DNA of 64,000 bases, taken from NCBI GenBank assembly GCA_039621445.1, contig CP154954.1, forward strand, positions 61,501,858 through 61,565,857. The letters run 5' to 3'. This DNA comes from Euglena gracilis (taxonomy: Eukaryota > Euglenida > Euglenophyceae > Euglenales). Position numbers and translations under genes: made by a program. Position 1 is the first letter of the stretch; each line of letters starts with the position of its first letter. The notes below the pieces were generated by a model, which did no database searches, was not told the origin of the DNA, and saw nothing but the letters and a program-made list of their open reading frames with translations. This document shows positions 33,605-44,578 of this stretch, in pieces.

Positions 33605-33990
33605 TAACCCCCCCCAAAAAAATAAGACCCGGGTCTTGTTTTTGGGTCCGTTGCTGGAAACCTCCAGGGGGGTTTTATTTTTGGATTTTTTCTTGACCGA
33701 CCTGGGCCCGAAAAAAAAACATCATTTTTCAGGTTCCCAAGAACACTAAAAATTCGGCGCCTCGCGCCATGTGTAAATTTGTGAAAGTTGACATTTAGCA
33801 TGTTTTTTGCACTTCAAGCATCTGAAATTTTTGAAATTTCATCATTTTTGTGTGTGAAATTTGGGTTTTTGGCAATTTCTCAGGGAAAATTTTCACCGAC
33901 CTCGGCGCTTCGTGCCGTCAGGGGGGGTCTTATTTTTGGGGGAGGGTTTATTTTGGGGGGGGGTCTTATTTTTTGGGGGGTTTACAACGC
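33605..33990. mobile_element. GGGTCTTATTTTTGGG element, copy 2
   Basis: Left TTAACCCCCCCCAAAAAAAT and AAGACCCGGGTCTTGTTTTT; right GGGGGTCTTATTTTTTGGGG and TTTAC. Interior matches copy 1 (ACCTGGGCCCGAAAAAA, CATCATTTTTGTGT, GGCGCTTCGTGCCG). Confidence 0.65.
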
Positions 33991-34124
33991 AGCAACGCAC
34001 CTTCACCACCTCGTCATCCACATGGTTCCCAGCAAGGTTCACCACCGGAGGGGCAGCACAATTCAATGGCAGGTGGCTGTGACACAGATCAAAAGAACAC
34101 CAATCAGAACACTAACTTAACCCC

Positions 34125-34537
34125 CCCCTGAATAGAAGCCCCCGGGGGCTACTGTTCGGAAAGTTGGTCGAAAACCGAGGGGGGGGGGCTTCTATTCGGG
34201 GGGGGGGGGCACTATTCGGAAAAGTGGTCGAAAACCAGGGGGTTTGACAATTATCGAAGAAATTTCTTTGTGGGTCTGCTTTCCAAACCATGTCAAATTT
34301 GCTGCAAATGTTACTCTTGTGGATGGATCATTACACGTAAACTCACCCAACCCTCATTTAGAGGTATTGCAAAAACTGGAGCCCATACTAGACATTTACC
34401 CCCATACCCCCCACACCCACGGGGAGCGGGCTAATATTCAGAGGGGCACTATTCGAAATTTTGGTTGAAAACCGAGGGGGGGCTTCTATACGGGGGGGGG
34501 GGGCACTATTCGGGGGGGGCTTCTATTCAGGGGGGGT
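34125..34537. mobile_element. CTATTCAGGGGGGGTTTA inverted-end element, copy 1
   Basis: Left end TTAACCCCCCCCTGAATAGA with AGCCCC; right end GGGGGGGCTTCTATTCAGGG ending in GGGGTTTA, an inverted repeat of about 25 bp. Interior GTTGGTCGAAAACCGAGGGG and TTATCGAAGAAATTTCTTTG match the copies at 39091-39312 (short) and 43627-44146. Confidence 0.75.
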
Positions 34538-34894
34538 TTAGAGCCACACACGTACCCAAGGACCTGTTTCTGGCAATCGGCAACTGATCCACACAGCGCT
34601 TCTTTTGACGCGCAAATTCATTGACTTTCAATCATGTCTGTCATTTCGACGTTTCGTAAAACCCTCAGGCGCCTCGATTTGGTGCCTTTCCAAAATGCGA
34701 CAAAACCGTTTGTTTCCACGCGCCTGAAATAAATAAAATACTTGCGATTCTTCAGAGATCCTTGATTGAATTGCACGTGAATTGAATTGAATTGAATTAT
34801 GATTCCTGGCACCCTTGTTTGACAGGGGAGCCACGATGCAGGAGAAGGGTTCGGGGTTCAGAAGGTTTATGCATGCAGCCTGCCACACAGCCAC

Positions 34895-34998
34895 CTGCCC
34901 AGCAGCGCCTCCGCCAGTTCATCTGCTCCCTGGTTTGTGATGGCGTTGTTGCTGAGGTCGAGGTGCGTGAGGTGGGAGCACCGGACGCAGAGCTGGGC
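34895..34998 (-). CDS. RI-type LRR exon
   Basis: Encodes RCSHLTHLDLSNNAITNQGA then DELAEALLGR, the ribonuclease-inhibitor LRR consensus (LxxLDLSxNxIxxxGAxxLAxAL). Conventional acceptor (GCTGCCAG|GCCCAG) and donor (GGGCAG|GTGGCT). Its 3' phase matches exon 32855-33209. The same gene carries a similar repeat at 35116-35253. Confidence 0.8.
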
Positions 34999-35115
34999 CT
35001 GGCAGCCTGTCAGAACGTTCGCGTCAAAAATTTGGCGGGAAAGGGGGTGGGTGGGCGGGGTCCAGGTGGCCTGAGTGTGGGCCGGGCCATGAACGCGGCC
35101 TGCCCTGGGCAGGGG

Positions 35116-35253
35116 CGGGCCACTAGCTCCAACAGGGCAGGCAGCCCCCGGTCGGTGAGCCCGTTGGCCGCCAGGCTGAGTTTGGAGAGTGGCGCGGCGG
35201 TGGCGTCGAGGGCGGCGGTCAGCAAGGGAAGGTGCTGGTCCCCCAGCCCGGTC
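35116..35253 (-). CDS. RI-type LRR exon
   Basis: After CCCCACAG|GACCGG, the minus frame reads TGLGDQHLPLLTAALDATAA, then PLSKLSLAANGLTDRGLPAL and LELVAR. Two RI-type repeats. The 5' phase fits exon 36165-36260 (E-R split as CG|G), completing LKLHLERTGLGDQHLPLL, a good repeat. The 3' edge is approximate: joining VAR directly to CSHLTHL of the next exon gives the standard 28-residue period, but the splice sites are not obvious. Confidence 0.75.
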
Positions 35254-35356
35254 CTGTGGGGGGGGGTGAGGTCTGGTGAGGGTTGGTGGGGGTCTGGGGG
35301 GGGGTCGACCCCACCAACCCACCATGGCACCCACTCAAAGAAAATCCGGCGCCAAA

Positions 35357-35614
35357 AGAATTCTTTTTTTTACCAACCCGGGGGGGGGGAGGGGAGGGGA
35401 GTCCCACAGCAGGCACCCCCCCCCCCCCACGGGGGAGGGTCGGTTCTGGACCCCGGTGTCTGCCGACCCAACCAAGTTCCTTTCAACCATTTCCTTTGAA
35501 AATGGCTATTTTTGGGCCCTGGTTCCTTTGGCAGGGGGGGGGGGTGTGCAAGAGCACTACCCACCCCAAAACCCGACCCCCGGGGGGGTGCGCACTTCCT
35601 TAAAAAGCAGCCTG
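35357..35614. mobile_element. hAT-like MITE, CAGGCTG family
   Basis: Right end CTTAAAAAGCAGCCTG and interior CATTTCCTTTGAAAATGGCT match the element at 28361-28775. The left end has lost its first bases (AGAATTCTTTTTTTTACCAA). Flanks gcgccaaa and gcaccaaa agree at 7 of 8. It sits in the intron between the two LRR exons. Confidence 0.6.
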
Positions 35615-36164
35615 GCACCAAAAGAAAACTTTGACCTAAAAATCAGCACCGCCGGAAATGTGGGAAGGTGTGAGGGGGTTGGACTCCCCTCCCCCACCAG
35701 GATGGGGGTGGGCCGACCTCCCCCATCGCAGAGGGAGTTCTACACAGCCGTGACGGGGGGCTGTGGGTTGGGTTGACAGGGCTGAATTTTTTTTTGCCGA
35801 CTCGCGAGTGGAACATGGCAGAATTCTGTATAGCAACCCTAGAGGCAAGCCGAGATCGAAAATACACCATGTGGGGCGCTTGAGAGGGATTGAGTGCTGA
35901 GAGGGTTCGAGATCAGTGCGCCTTCGGGTTGCCGTATGGCGTATGGTTGATGGAGGGGTTGCCAGGTTACTGGAACCGTCCCTTTTCACCTTCCCCCCTT
36001 CCAGGCTATGTGGAGCTATTTTTTACCACTGCTGAGGACCTGCACCCACCAAAGGGAACAGCAGGCCACCGGAAGTGCTTCTTGAATTGACACCTGCCAC
36101 GTTCTTTTGGGGGGGGGGGGCTGGTGTGGCCCCGCCTGCGCCGACGCCATGCGCGCCGACACAC

Positions 36165-36260
36165 CGCTCGAGGTGGAGCTTCAGTCCGCCCTGCGCCGTG
36201 GAGACGGTGGCGGCCCCCGCCAGCTGTCGCTTTAGGGCGGGGGTCCCCGGCAGGGCGTTG
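36165..36260 (-). CDS. RI-type LRR gene exon
   Basis: The minus frame NALPGTPALKRQLAGAATVS then TAQGGLKLHLER, ended by a GAGCG|GTGTGT donor in phase with exon 35116-35253. The end of this exon plus the start of the next forms a single repeat (LKLHLE/RTGLGD). The 5' boundary (GTCAAG|CAACG) is tentative. Confidence 0.6.
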
Positions 36261-36769
36261 CTTGACGACCCCCGGGGGGGATTTGGGCTGGGAAAAGGCC
36301 GCAGGTGGGCTGGGCCATACGCCATACAATTTTTTACCGACCCCCCCCGGGGGGGAGGGGGGTCACTCCACACTTCGAAAAACCAGTCAATCACTTTTTT
36401 TGGGAAACCAGTCAGTCACTCCCCCCCCCCCCCGGGGGTCGGCCACTTTGGAATCCAAAGGAAATTTGACCAAAAACGTGCAAAAAAGCCAAATTTTTTT
36501 CCGGTGTCTTCGGCGAGGCGTCACTTTAGTGGTTTTTTTGCCGACCCCCCCCCCCCCCCCCCGTGTGCACTAAGGACCCCCCCGGGTCTGGGCCAAACAC
36601 CAGTCAGTCACTCTGAAACAACCACTCACCCACCCCCCAGCCAGTGACTAAGTGATTGTATGGGCTGGACCTCCCAGGGGAGTGGGCAGGGCTGCACGGG
36701 AAGATCTGGTGGGCGAGGGTCGTCGACCCCCCAACCGGGAGGTGGGGGGGGGTCGGTTGACCCTCCCCA

Positions 36770-36932
36770 TGCCCATCCTTCGGCCGAAGGCGCTGAAAGA
36801 CTGGGACTGGGGTCCACTCCGGCGCAAGCGACGCTCTGGCCCACATCCCGGCGGCCTCGCATTGGCCCTGCAGATGGCGCCGGAACCGTGCCGCGGCCTC
36901 CGCCGTCACCCCGCCGGGGCCAGCGGGGGGCA
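36770..36932 (-). CDS. Exon fragment, left of the hAT insertion
   Basis: The minus frame reads PPAGPGGVTAEAAARFRRHL, then QGQCEAAGMWARASLAPEWT and PVPVFQRLRPKDG. Clearly protein-like. At 36932 the sequence is interrupted by the hAT-like element; the same frame continues on the other side at 38705-38830. Domain unknown. Its 3' end is near a GGCGCCTTCGG-like sequence and uncertain. Confidence 0.6.
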
Positions 36933-38704
36933 CAGACATTCATTTAGTGTGGTTCACAAAAGACGTGTGAACCACAAATTTTTTTCTGGTGTCCACAGGT
37001 GAACCACAAAATTTTTTTTGGTGTCCACAGGTGAACCACAAAAAATTTTTTGGTGTCCACAGGTGAACCACAAAAATTTTTGTGGTGTCCACAAAAAAAT
37101 TTGTGGTCCACAAAAATTGATTGAGGATCAAAAAAAAAATTACACCTAAAGGCGGATTGATCTTTAGACACCTCAGCCACATTCTGAGCCTTGGCCCCGG
37201 CTCAATCCATGAAGCGTGGCAGTTGGAATTGGACAGATTGCTATCGAGAGTTCTCAATCAGACATGCTCTGTAGACAACTTACCCAACAAGGATACCATC
37301 AAAAAGTTAAGTACTGGCGTCGATGAAGCGGAATTCCGCTTCATGGAAGCAGAAACACGCGACATTATCGTGGGGCTTTGGCATGGCTGCGGACATTGGG
37401 AGCGTTCTGGGGCATTGTGGGATGTCAGTTGAGTGCCTCAGTGCCTGAAAAAGTGCCTGAAAAATCGGCAATGCCATGTGCTTTGTTTTGAGGTAGGAGC
37501 CGGAAAGCCACTTCATTGATGTGGTGTCAGATCTTCAACTTGACCATTCAATGAAAGACCACATTCAGTATAGTTTTTCATTCAGAAGGGTAAGTGTCAG
37601 CCTCATTCTGGTTTTTGCAGTTTGGCAATATGAGATAATTAAAAGGTATTATGTCAGCCTGAGGAAGCGGATAACCGCTTCATATTTGCTCTGTTTTTTT
37701 TTGCAGGTTTTACGCCAATGTCATATCGAAATGTCCTTCCAAGTGAAGCACGGGGAAGCGAACAGAAGGTCTGTATCGTTTCGCCTGTTCTACCTTTCGT
37801 AACTCGTGCAATTGTCTCCACGTGGTTTGACGTATTTGCATTATGCACTTTGGATAATGACATTCAATTTCTGTTCAGTTTGTCCAGTTCCTGTTATCTT
37901 CATAAATTTCATAAATATTAACGTTCTTCGTTGTTATTGGGATTGGAATATCGTTTGGTGATCATTGTTGATCATTTCAATTCATACCATTTTTTTACGG
38001 ATTCTTTCAAACATTATGCATATTTTTTACATTACATTCTGTATAATTCATTGCGTTCAGTTTTCGTTGCACATCTCCTGCTTTTGAAGCGGAATGCAAT
38101 ATTTACCGCTTCCATTTTTTATTTTTTCTGTTTCGTTCCTTCGGGGCCTACGGCAGCAGAAACAACGCTTGTTTTTGTCGGTTCCTCCTCTTCGTGTATT
38201 TCTTGATTGGTTTTGTTGATTTTACCAGAATTCGAAAGTAAATTGGCCTTCTTAGGTCTGTTTTCAACTGTATAGGTCTCCTTTATTGTGAGCCAAACGT
38301 CCACCGGAATTGGCCAAAATCAGAACCTCTTCAAAAAAAATCAAAAAATATGACCCTTTTTTGGAAGTGGTTTTCCGCTTCCTCTTCTGTTTTTAGAGCA
38401 CCAGAATTGTAGGCCAACTTTCGCCGCCTGAGTCAAACATGTTCAAAGAAGATTGCTTCCTTGCTGTTGATGAGAAAGAAAATGATGCAAATGTCAGCAG
38501 GCGGTGGGAAATTTTTTGGTGTCCACATGTGAACCACAAATATTACTTTGGTGTCCACAGGTGAACCACAAAAAATTTTTTGGTGTCCACAAATGAACCA
38601 CAAAAAATTTTTTGGTGTCCACAGGTGAACCACAAAAATTTTTGTGGTGTCCACAGTGAACCACAAAATGACAACCTTGGTGTACCACACTAAATGAATG
38701 TCTG
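36933..38704. mobile_element. hAT-like element with perfect 8-bp duplication
   Basis: Inverted ends CAGACATTCATTTAGTGTGG and CCACACTAAATGAATGTCTG. ggggggca lies on both sides (36925-36932 and 38705-38712). Subterminal arrays of GTGAACCACAAAAAATTTTT then TTGGTGTCCACAG occur four or more times at each end, inverted. The AT-rich interior has repeated GAAGCGGAATTCCGCTTC-like palindromes (37327, 37660, 38087, 38365). An open frame at 37121-37432 is not recognisable as a hAT transposase, so the element is probably non-autonomous. Confidence 0.92.
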
Positions 38705-38830
38705 GGGGGGCATCCGGGACGCGAATTCAGGAATTCGGGGCGGAGCGCGCGTGGCGAGAGGCGCTGGGCGGGAGACAAATGGGGCAAGTGTCGATGGTCG
38801 CGGAGGCACAATGGGATCACCCGTCCTGGG
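38705..38830 (-). CDS. Exon fragment, right of the hAT insertion
   Basis: The minus frame RPSTLAPFVSRPAPLATRAP then PRIPEFASRMPP runs in frame into the fragment at 36770-36932 once the insertion and one copy of the duplication are disregarded. Another minus frame contains TIDTCPICLPPSA, whose CPICL resembles the start of a RING finger. The strand is therefore fairly safe but the frame is not settled. Confidence 0.45.
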
Positions 38831-39090
38831 GGGGGGACAAGGGGTGTCTTGTGCTGCGCTGTGTTGTCTTGTGCGTGTGTGTGGATGTGTGCGTCGAAGC
38901 CCCAAACTACTGGGCCCCCGGGTGTGTGCAGAAGGGACAGCTGTTATTGGGAGATGTTGACCTCAGAAAAGTGTGCTATTTTCCGGAGATGTTATTTCCC
39001 CAGGTGTTAAACAACCAAAAAAGAGGGCTGAAGGATCTTGGAGGGTTACCGGGCAGACGGGGGGGGGGGTGGGGGGTGCCTGCCCATAGG

Positions 39091-39430
39091 AGGTAACCCC
39101 CCCCCCCCCAATGGAATCCCCCCGGGCTTCTTTTCGGACCGTTGGTCGAAAACCAAGGGGGGGCTTCTGTTTGGTGTTTGGGATATGTTTTTCCCCTTCA
39201 TTTTTACACTGTGTTTAAAAGAGGGTTCTATTTGGAACAATGGCCAAAATCCGAGGGGTTTTTATTCGGGGGGGGCACCATTCGGGGGGGGGCTTCTATT
39301 CAGGGGGGGTTGCTGAGCTCTTATCCCTTTATGGGTAAGAGCGAAGCCTACCCCTGGGGAAAAGGGGGGGTCCAACCCCCCCCCCCCCCCCGGGTCGGGG
39401 CCAACTTGGGAACCGGCGGATTATCACCAT
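39091..39430. mobile_element. Inverted-end element copy 2 plus adjoining TTTATGGGTAAGAG repeat
   Basis: 39091-39312 is a shortened copy of the CTATTCAGGGGGGG family (ACCGTTGGTCGAAAACC interior). It abuts GAGCTCTTATCCCTTTATGG...CGGATTATCACCATGA (39314-39430), which also occurs at 15762-15870. Confidence 0.6.
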
Positions 39431-39499
39431 GATCCCGGCCTGGTTCCTGGAATTTTTTTTGTTTCCGAACGAACCACCTCCGGTTGACCCCCAACTCCC

Positions 39500-40400
39500 C
39501 GCCAGGCCCGAGTTATTCATGCGCGAAGGGGTCCAAACTGGGTGGGATCGGCCCCCCCCCTCCGACTCTGCTATTTTGCCGGGGTCCAGAAATCGGTCAA
39601 AAATCAATTTTTCAAAAATATCTCGAGAAAACGTACAATTATTTCCGGAAATGTCAGTCTGACAAAATCCGCCCCTGGAGGCCCTCTATCGCCCCCCGTT
39701 CGCCGTTTTGGCCGCCGACACAGCTGGCCCGTGTTCCGGCGCGCTTTTGCGGCCCAAAACGGCCATTTTTGGGAGCTTTTTGGGCCGTTTTTTTTTTGGT
39801 AAAAAAAACACGATTTTTCCAGAATATCTCGAAAATGAAGCAAAATCAAAGAAAATGCCCGAAGAGCAAAAATGAAGCCCTTGGAATGCCCTATCCAACC
39901 ATGGTTTACTTTCCCCCCGGCCATTTTTTGGCCAATTTGGGCCCATTTCAGGGCCATTTTGGGCTGTTTTCGGGGTCAAAAAATTGATGTTTCCAAAATA
40001 TTTTGAAAAATGAAGTAAAATCAAAGGAAATGTCCGGAGACCAAAATTGAAGCCCTTGGAACGCCCTATCTAACAGTATTTTGGTGCAACTCCCCGCCTA
40101 GTCGAAATATGGCCGATTTACAGCTCAAAACAGCGTGGTAGGCTTGCAACTTAGTCGTTTTCGGCCCTGTTTTGGGTAAAAAAAATATCATTTTCCCCTA
40201 AAATTTCTCAAAATGGTGGGGAATCAAAGGAAATGTCCGGAGACCTAAATTGAAGCCCTTGGAACGCCCTATCTAACAGTATTTTGATTTCCCCGCAACT
40301 CCCCGCCTCGCCCGAGTTGCGGCCATTTTTCGGCCAATTTCGGCCATTTTGTACAGTTTTTGGCTTGCCTTGACTTAGCTGTTTTAGGCCATTATTTTTG
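39500..40400. repeat. Tandem repeat of about 185 bp
   Basis: AAGCCCTTGGAACGCCCTAT recurs near 39871, 40051 and 40251, each followed by CAACTCCCCGCC-like and GGCCATTTT-like blocks. Units are diverged; no coding sense. Confidence 0.75.
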
Positions 40401-40429
40401 CGTCAGAAAGTCAAAAAAAATCGAATTTT

Positions 40430-40890
40430 TTGCCCAAACCATGTTTTTGGCCTGCCGGACCCAGAAAACTTGTTTTTGAGCAGAAAATGAGCGTTTTTCG
40501 ACCTGCCAGCGCCCCATTTTGCCGTTTTGGGCCCGAGAACCCATTGACTTTGGGTCAAAAAAGGGGCAAAAAAGTCGAAAAAAAATCGAAAGAATTTTTT
40601 TTGCCCGAAACCATATATTTTGGCCTCCCGGACCCGGAAAACCTGTTTTTGAGCCGAAAATGAGCGTTTTTCGCCCCGCCAGCGTTTTGGGCCTGAAAGC
40701 CACGGAGTTTGGGTCAAAAAAGGTCAAAAAAGGCGGAAATAAAAGAAAACTTTTTTGGCCCGAAACCATGTTTCTTGGCCTCCTGGTTGGTTATGGAATA
40801 ACTGTTCTGGAGCCCAAGCTGAGCGTTTTTCGACCTGCCAGCGCCCTGTTTTGGGCCCGAAACCAATGCTGTTTGGGTCAAAACCGGGTC
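40430..40890. repeat. Tandem repeat of about 160 bp
   Basis: GCCCGAAACCATGTTT, then CCCGGAAAACCTGTTTTTGA and GAGCGTTTTTCGACCTGCCA repeat three times (40440, 40605, 40757). A single related unit lies at 16260-16440. Confidence 0.75.
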
Positions 40891-40899
40891 AAAAAAAGT

Positions 40900-42640
40900 T
40901 GAAAAATTGAAAAAAATATGTAAATCTGCGAAATTCGCAGTCCTAGTCTTTTCCAACGTCCATTACATATTCCGTGCTCCCATTAAGAGCTCAGCACTAT
41001 TCAAAACTTGTTTTACTCCCCCCTCCCGCAGGGTTGGTTTTTTTTGGGTTCTGGCCCCAGAAAACCCAGCCAATATCCCTTGGAAATGGTCAGATTTTAT
41101 GGTGGGTAGTCTATGATACAGTCGCCGCGCTGAACCCTCTGGGCCCGAAATCGCCCCCCTCTGGGCCCCTCTGGGGGGGGGTTGAACATGCCCTCCCCCT
41201 GCCTGCACATGGCACCCCCCGGGTCTGACCTTCCTTAAAGAAGCCTGAATGGGACAAACAGTTGTGATGATTGGAAGGTGAATGGTATGCCTACAACTGT
41301 AATGTGAATGGTATGCCTACCCCACTGCGGGGAATCAAAGCTTAAGAAACAAATGTCGATCAAATCCCCTCTGCTACATGCAATATAAAGAAGGTCCTTG
41401 TTTTAATGGCACTGTGGTGCCGCGGCTGCACACACAACTCAGATTCCTCAGTTGCCTGCACAATAACAATTGTGACAACAACAACAGCGGGGCACCCCTT
41501 TGTGCAGATTGAACATCCAGGTGCGACCAGGGTGTTGCTTAAAGACCCCCCCCCCCCATGGGGGAGTCCAGCTCAAAGGCTGGAAAATTTGTGCTGGCTG
41601 GAAAAAGGCAGCTCGGCTTGACCCAGGGTCGAACCGGGTGCCAAAAAATGAAACTGCAGAAATGTCCAAAAAAATTGCCAATTATGCAAAAAAAAAGTTT
41701 TTTTGACCAAAAATTGCCCTGCCAGCCCGTTTCCGACCCAATTTCGCCCTCGTTGATGAGGGGGAGGGGGATCTGAGGCTGGAACAGGCTGGAAAAAGAA
41801 GCGAAGCCCAGGCTTTGTTTTGAGGTGTTGCAGAAAACCTCCAAGTGTGTCTGCACCCTTCTCTTGGGCATCAAACTAAAAAAAGAACCCCTAAATTCTC
41901 AACTGTTTTCTTGCTAGAATTCCATTTTCTATTTTTCGTGAAAACAAAACATTTTCATCATACTTTGCCAACAGATTGAGAGTTGCTGTCTCCCATTCAG
42001 TCCTCAGATTGCATTTGATAAGCCACCAGGCTTGGAATCTCTGATTTCTTTTCACCCTCCCACACTTCAAATCATCCACAAGATGAAGTGGAGCAGAGGT
42101 TGCAGAGGAGCGTTAAAAGGCAAAATATCCTTGAAATTGTTCACCCATTGAAAGAAGGGACAAGGGATGAATACGATGGGACAGACTGGTTTCAAAAAAA
42201 CACAACCAAAACAAACATCGCCCACCAAACAAACCCCCAAAAACCTCACCCTGAGACCAGCCTTGGGCCGCGATCCCAACCAGACTCTCCGATGCCTGAC
42301 TCATGCTTTCTTCCAACCCCGAGGCAAACCCATAGGATGGTCAATGGTCAAGTTAGGAATGGCTGCCTGGAGGTTGGAATTCTGGTTCCTTCACCTTTGA
42401 CTATGCAAATCAATACCGACAAAACATTCGGCACACGTTCCTCGACTTCCCTCTCTGATGTTTCCTCTCAAAAGCCCATTCAAACGTCTGTTAAAGACCC
42501 CTGGGGGAGAGGGTTCTCAACTCTGGGGGGGGGTTGTGAAAACGATCGATTGAACATCTCAAAACAGCCATTTCCCATCATTCTTGATCTTTTCTTGCAA
42601 AATTTTGAGCAAAATTTTTTTTAGGTGCACCTCAAAGAAT
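40900..42640. other. No secure gene
   Basis: Contains a dispersed repeat with CAGGGTGTTGCTTAAAGACC (41529) and GCTGGCTGGAAAAAGG blocks related to the MITE at 63341, then 600 bp of AT-rich sequence (41880-42480) whose open frames on both strands match nothing I recognise. Confidence 0.4.
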
Positions 42641-42984
42641 AGCACCCCAACACCCCATTTCCCCATTTCCCCAACAATTTTAATTTTTTGAAAATTTCTG
42701 GGACTTTGCACCGGAAATTTTGGCCAAACCCCGATCGGCGTCTACCTGGTGCAGTGTGTTGCTGGGTCACTTCAAACCCCCCTTTAAAGCATGGGCGCTT
42801 GTAGTGGACCGCTGCCTCTGGCGGCCGGGGGTGTGCTTTTATTTGGACCCTATCCAACTGATTTTTGTTGACTTTCTTCAGATATCCCAGTGACCAAGTG
42901 ATTGTATGCCCCACCCACCCACCACCCTCCCCCGCAGGGGGGTCTTTTGAATTGAAAAGAGACCCAATCTCATTATTTTTGATC

Positions 42985-43075
42985 CTTGCGTAGCCCCGGT
43001 GAAAGGGATTGCGAAGCAGTGGGCGATGAAAACGGACGAGCACCGCAGGGACGACCGACGACGCAGCCCATCCGC
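42985..43075 (-). CDS. Candidate exon of a membrane-protein gene
   Basis: The most protein-like minus frame is AASSVVPAVLVRFHRPLLRN then PFHRGYARIK. Low confidence because two other minus frames are also open. Grouped by strand and position with the exons up to 45.5 kb. Confidence 0.35.
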
Positions 43076-43117
43076 AGACCGTCGTCCGCTTCGGTTCCGG
43101 TTCTGACCCCGCCCCCC

Positions 43118-43325
43118 CCCCCCCCACTGCTCCGCGGCGGCGGCGACGGCGGCTGACCCGAAATGGGGCCAACTGGCGTCCTCCGAAAAGTGGACCCCCA
43201 CCCCCAGCTCGTCCCAGGGACGCTGGGGGTGGGAGAGCGGGAGGGCCGCCTCCGCTCCGGGAAAGAGCCCGGTGTGCAAATCAACGACCGGGGGCCGGTC
43301 AACGCCGAGCAAAGGCCAGCCAGTC
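43118..43325 (-). CDS. Candidate exon, well-formed, unidentified
   Basis: The minus frame reads GWPLLGVDRPPVVDLHTGLF, then PGAEAALPLSHPQRPWDELG and VGVHFSEDASWPHFGSAAVA, ending at a poly-C/G tract. The alternation of hydrophobic and charged residues is convincing. I do not recognise the family. It may be a lumenal or extracellular loop of the membrane protein suggested by exon 44579-44795. Confidence 0.6.
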
Positions 43326-43361
43326 GTCAGGGTGGGTGGGGGCGGGTTCCCCGGCCGGGGC

Positions 43362-43450
43362 TGGGGTGGGCCACGGTGCAGAGGAGGGTGATGCGCTTCA
43401 CGGCGCAGGCGCACACGGTGGCGGACAGGATGGGGCCCGGCGGGGTTCAT
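43362..43450 (-). CDS. Candidate exon, hydrophobic
   Basis: The minus frame PPGPILSATVCACAVKRITL then LCTVAHPSPG. The central Leu/Val/Ala/Cys stretch may be a beta strand or part of a membrane segment. Same strand as its neighbours; boundaries approximate. Confidence 0.5.
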
Positions 43451-43626
43451 GGACATGAGACGCCTCGTGGAGCGCAAGTGCTGGGCACCCAGTGGATGGG
43501 GTTCGGGCTCAAGGGTCTCAAAAGAGGTGAAAGCCATTAAACAGATACACAGACATAAAGCACAACAAAAAATTCCCATTTTTGTAGAATTTTTTTGGGT
43601 ATTGGCTGAGTTAGCGTTCGATATAA

Positions 43627-44146
43627 ACCCCGGGGGCCACTATTCGAAACGTTGGTCAAAAACCGAGGGTGGGGCTTCTATTCGGGGGGGGGGGGGGCAC
43701 TATTCGGAAAAGTGGTCGAAAACCAGGGGGTTTGACAATTATCGAAGAAATTTCTTTGTGGGTCTACATATCCTACCTTTCAAAACCATGCCAAATATGC
43801 TGCAAATATTACTCTTGTGGATGCATTGGATCATTAAACGTAAAATCACCCAACCCTCATTTAGAGGTATTGCAAAAACTGGAGCCTGCACTAGACATTT
43901 ACCCCCCCCCCCACACACCCCCACACCCCCCTCACCCCCCCCCCCACACTTGACCAGTGTAGGCTCCAGTTTTTGAAATATATGCTGATTTAACCACTGA
44001 AGGAGCCGTCTCAATTGACAGACAACCCACGGGGAGCGGCGTTCTATTCAGGGGGGGGTATTTGGAACGTTGGTCGAAAACCGAGGTGGGGGGCTTCTAT
44101 TCGGGGGGGGGGGGGAGGGGCACTGTTCGTGGGGGAGGGGGTTTAG
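43627..44146. mobile_element. CTATTCAGGGGGG family element with 11-14 bp duplication
   Basis: AGCGTTCGATATAA lies directly before (43613-43626) and after (44147-44160). The ends are (TA)AACCCCGGGGG and GGGGTTTAG. The interior carries GTTGGTCAAAAACCGAGG and the TTATCGAAGAAATTTCTTTG block of the copy at 34125. Because TAA is shared with the element end, the duplication could be 11 to 14 bp. Confidence 0.8.
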
Positions 44147-44578
44147 AGCGTTCGATATAAGGGGGTCGGACCTCCCCCCCCTCTGGTCCAGGGGGTATCC
44201 CCTCCTGTACACTGGCGAGGTGACCGATTTCGGGACCATTGCGAAGTGCTGGGCTGAAAAATTCTGGCCCTCAAAATCGGCCAAAAATGCCATTTGGGCA
44301 CTTTTTGGGCGAAAAATTGTCAAAAGCCAAGGATATTTGGCACAAAGTGTCGGAAGCAAAAACTTGACCTTTTTGGGGGGTTCTGGACACCCGCCCCCCC
44401 AGCATCGGTCTGGACCATCCCCTGGAGGAGGGGGGTTCGGACATACCCGGTCCAGGAGGCAGAGGACACCCACCCCTCATTTACCCCGTACGCCCTCCTT
44501 ATACCGAACTCTGCACCGGATCTCAGGTGGGGACTCGCAGTTGACGGGGACCAAACCCCCGCCGGGGCAGACCCCCAC

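Noticed and set aside
36933-38704. Plus-strand frame at 37121-37432 as a hAT transposase
   Set aside because: It lacks recognisable BED zinc-finger or hAT C-terminal features and is too short.
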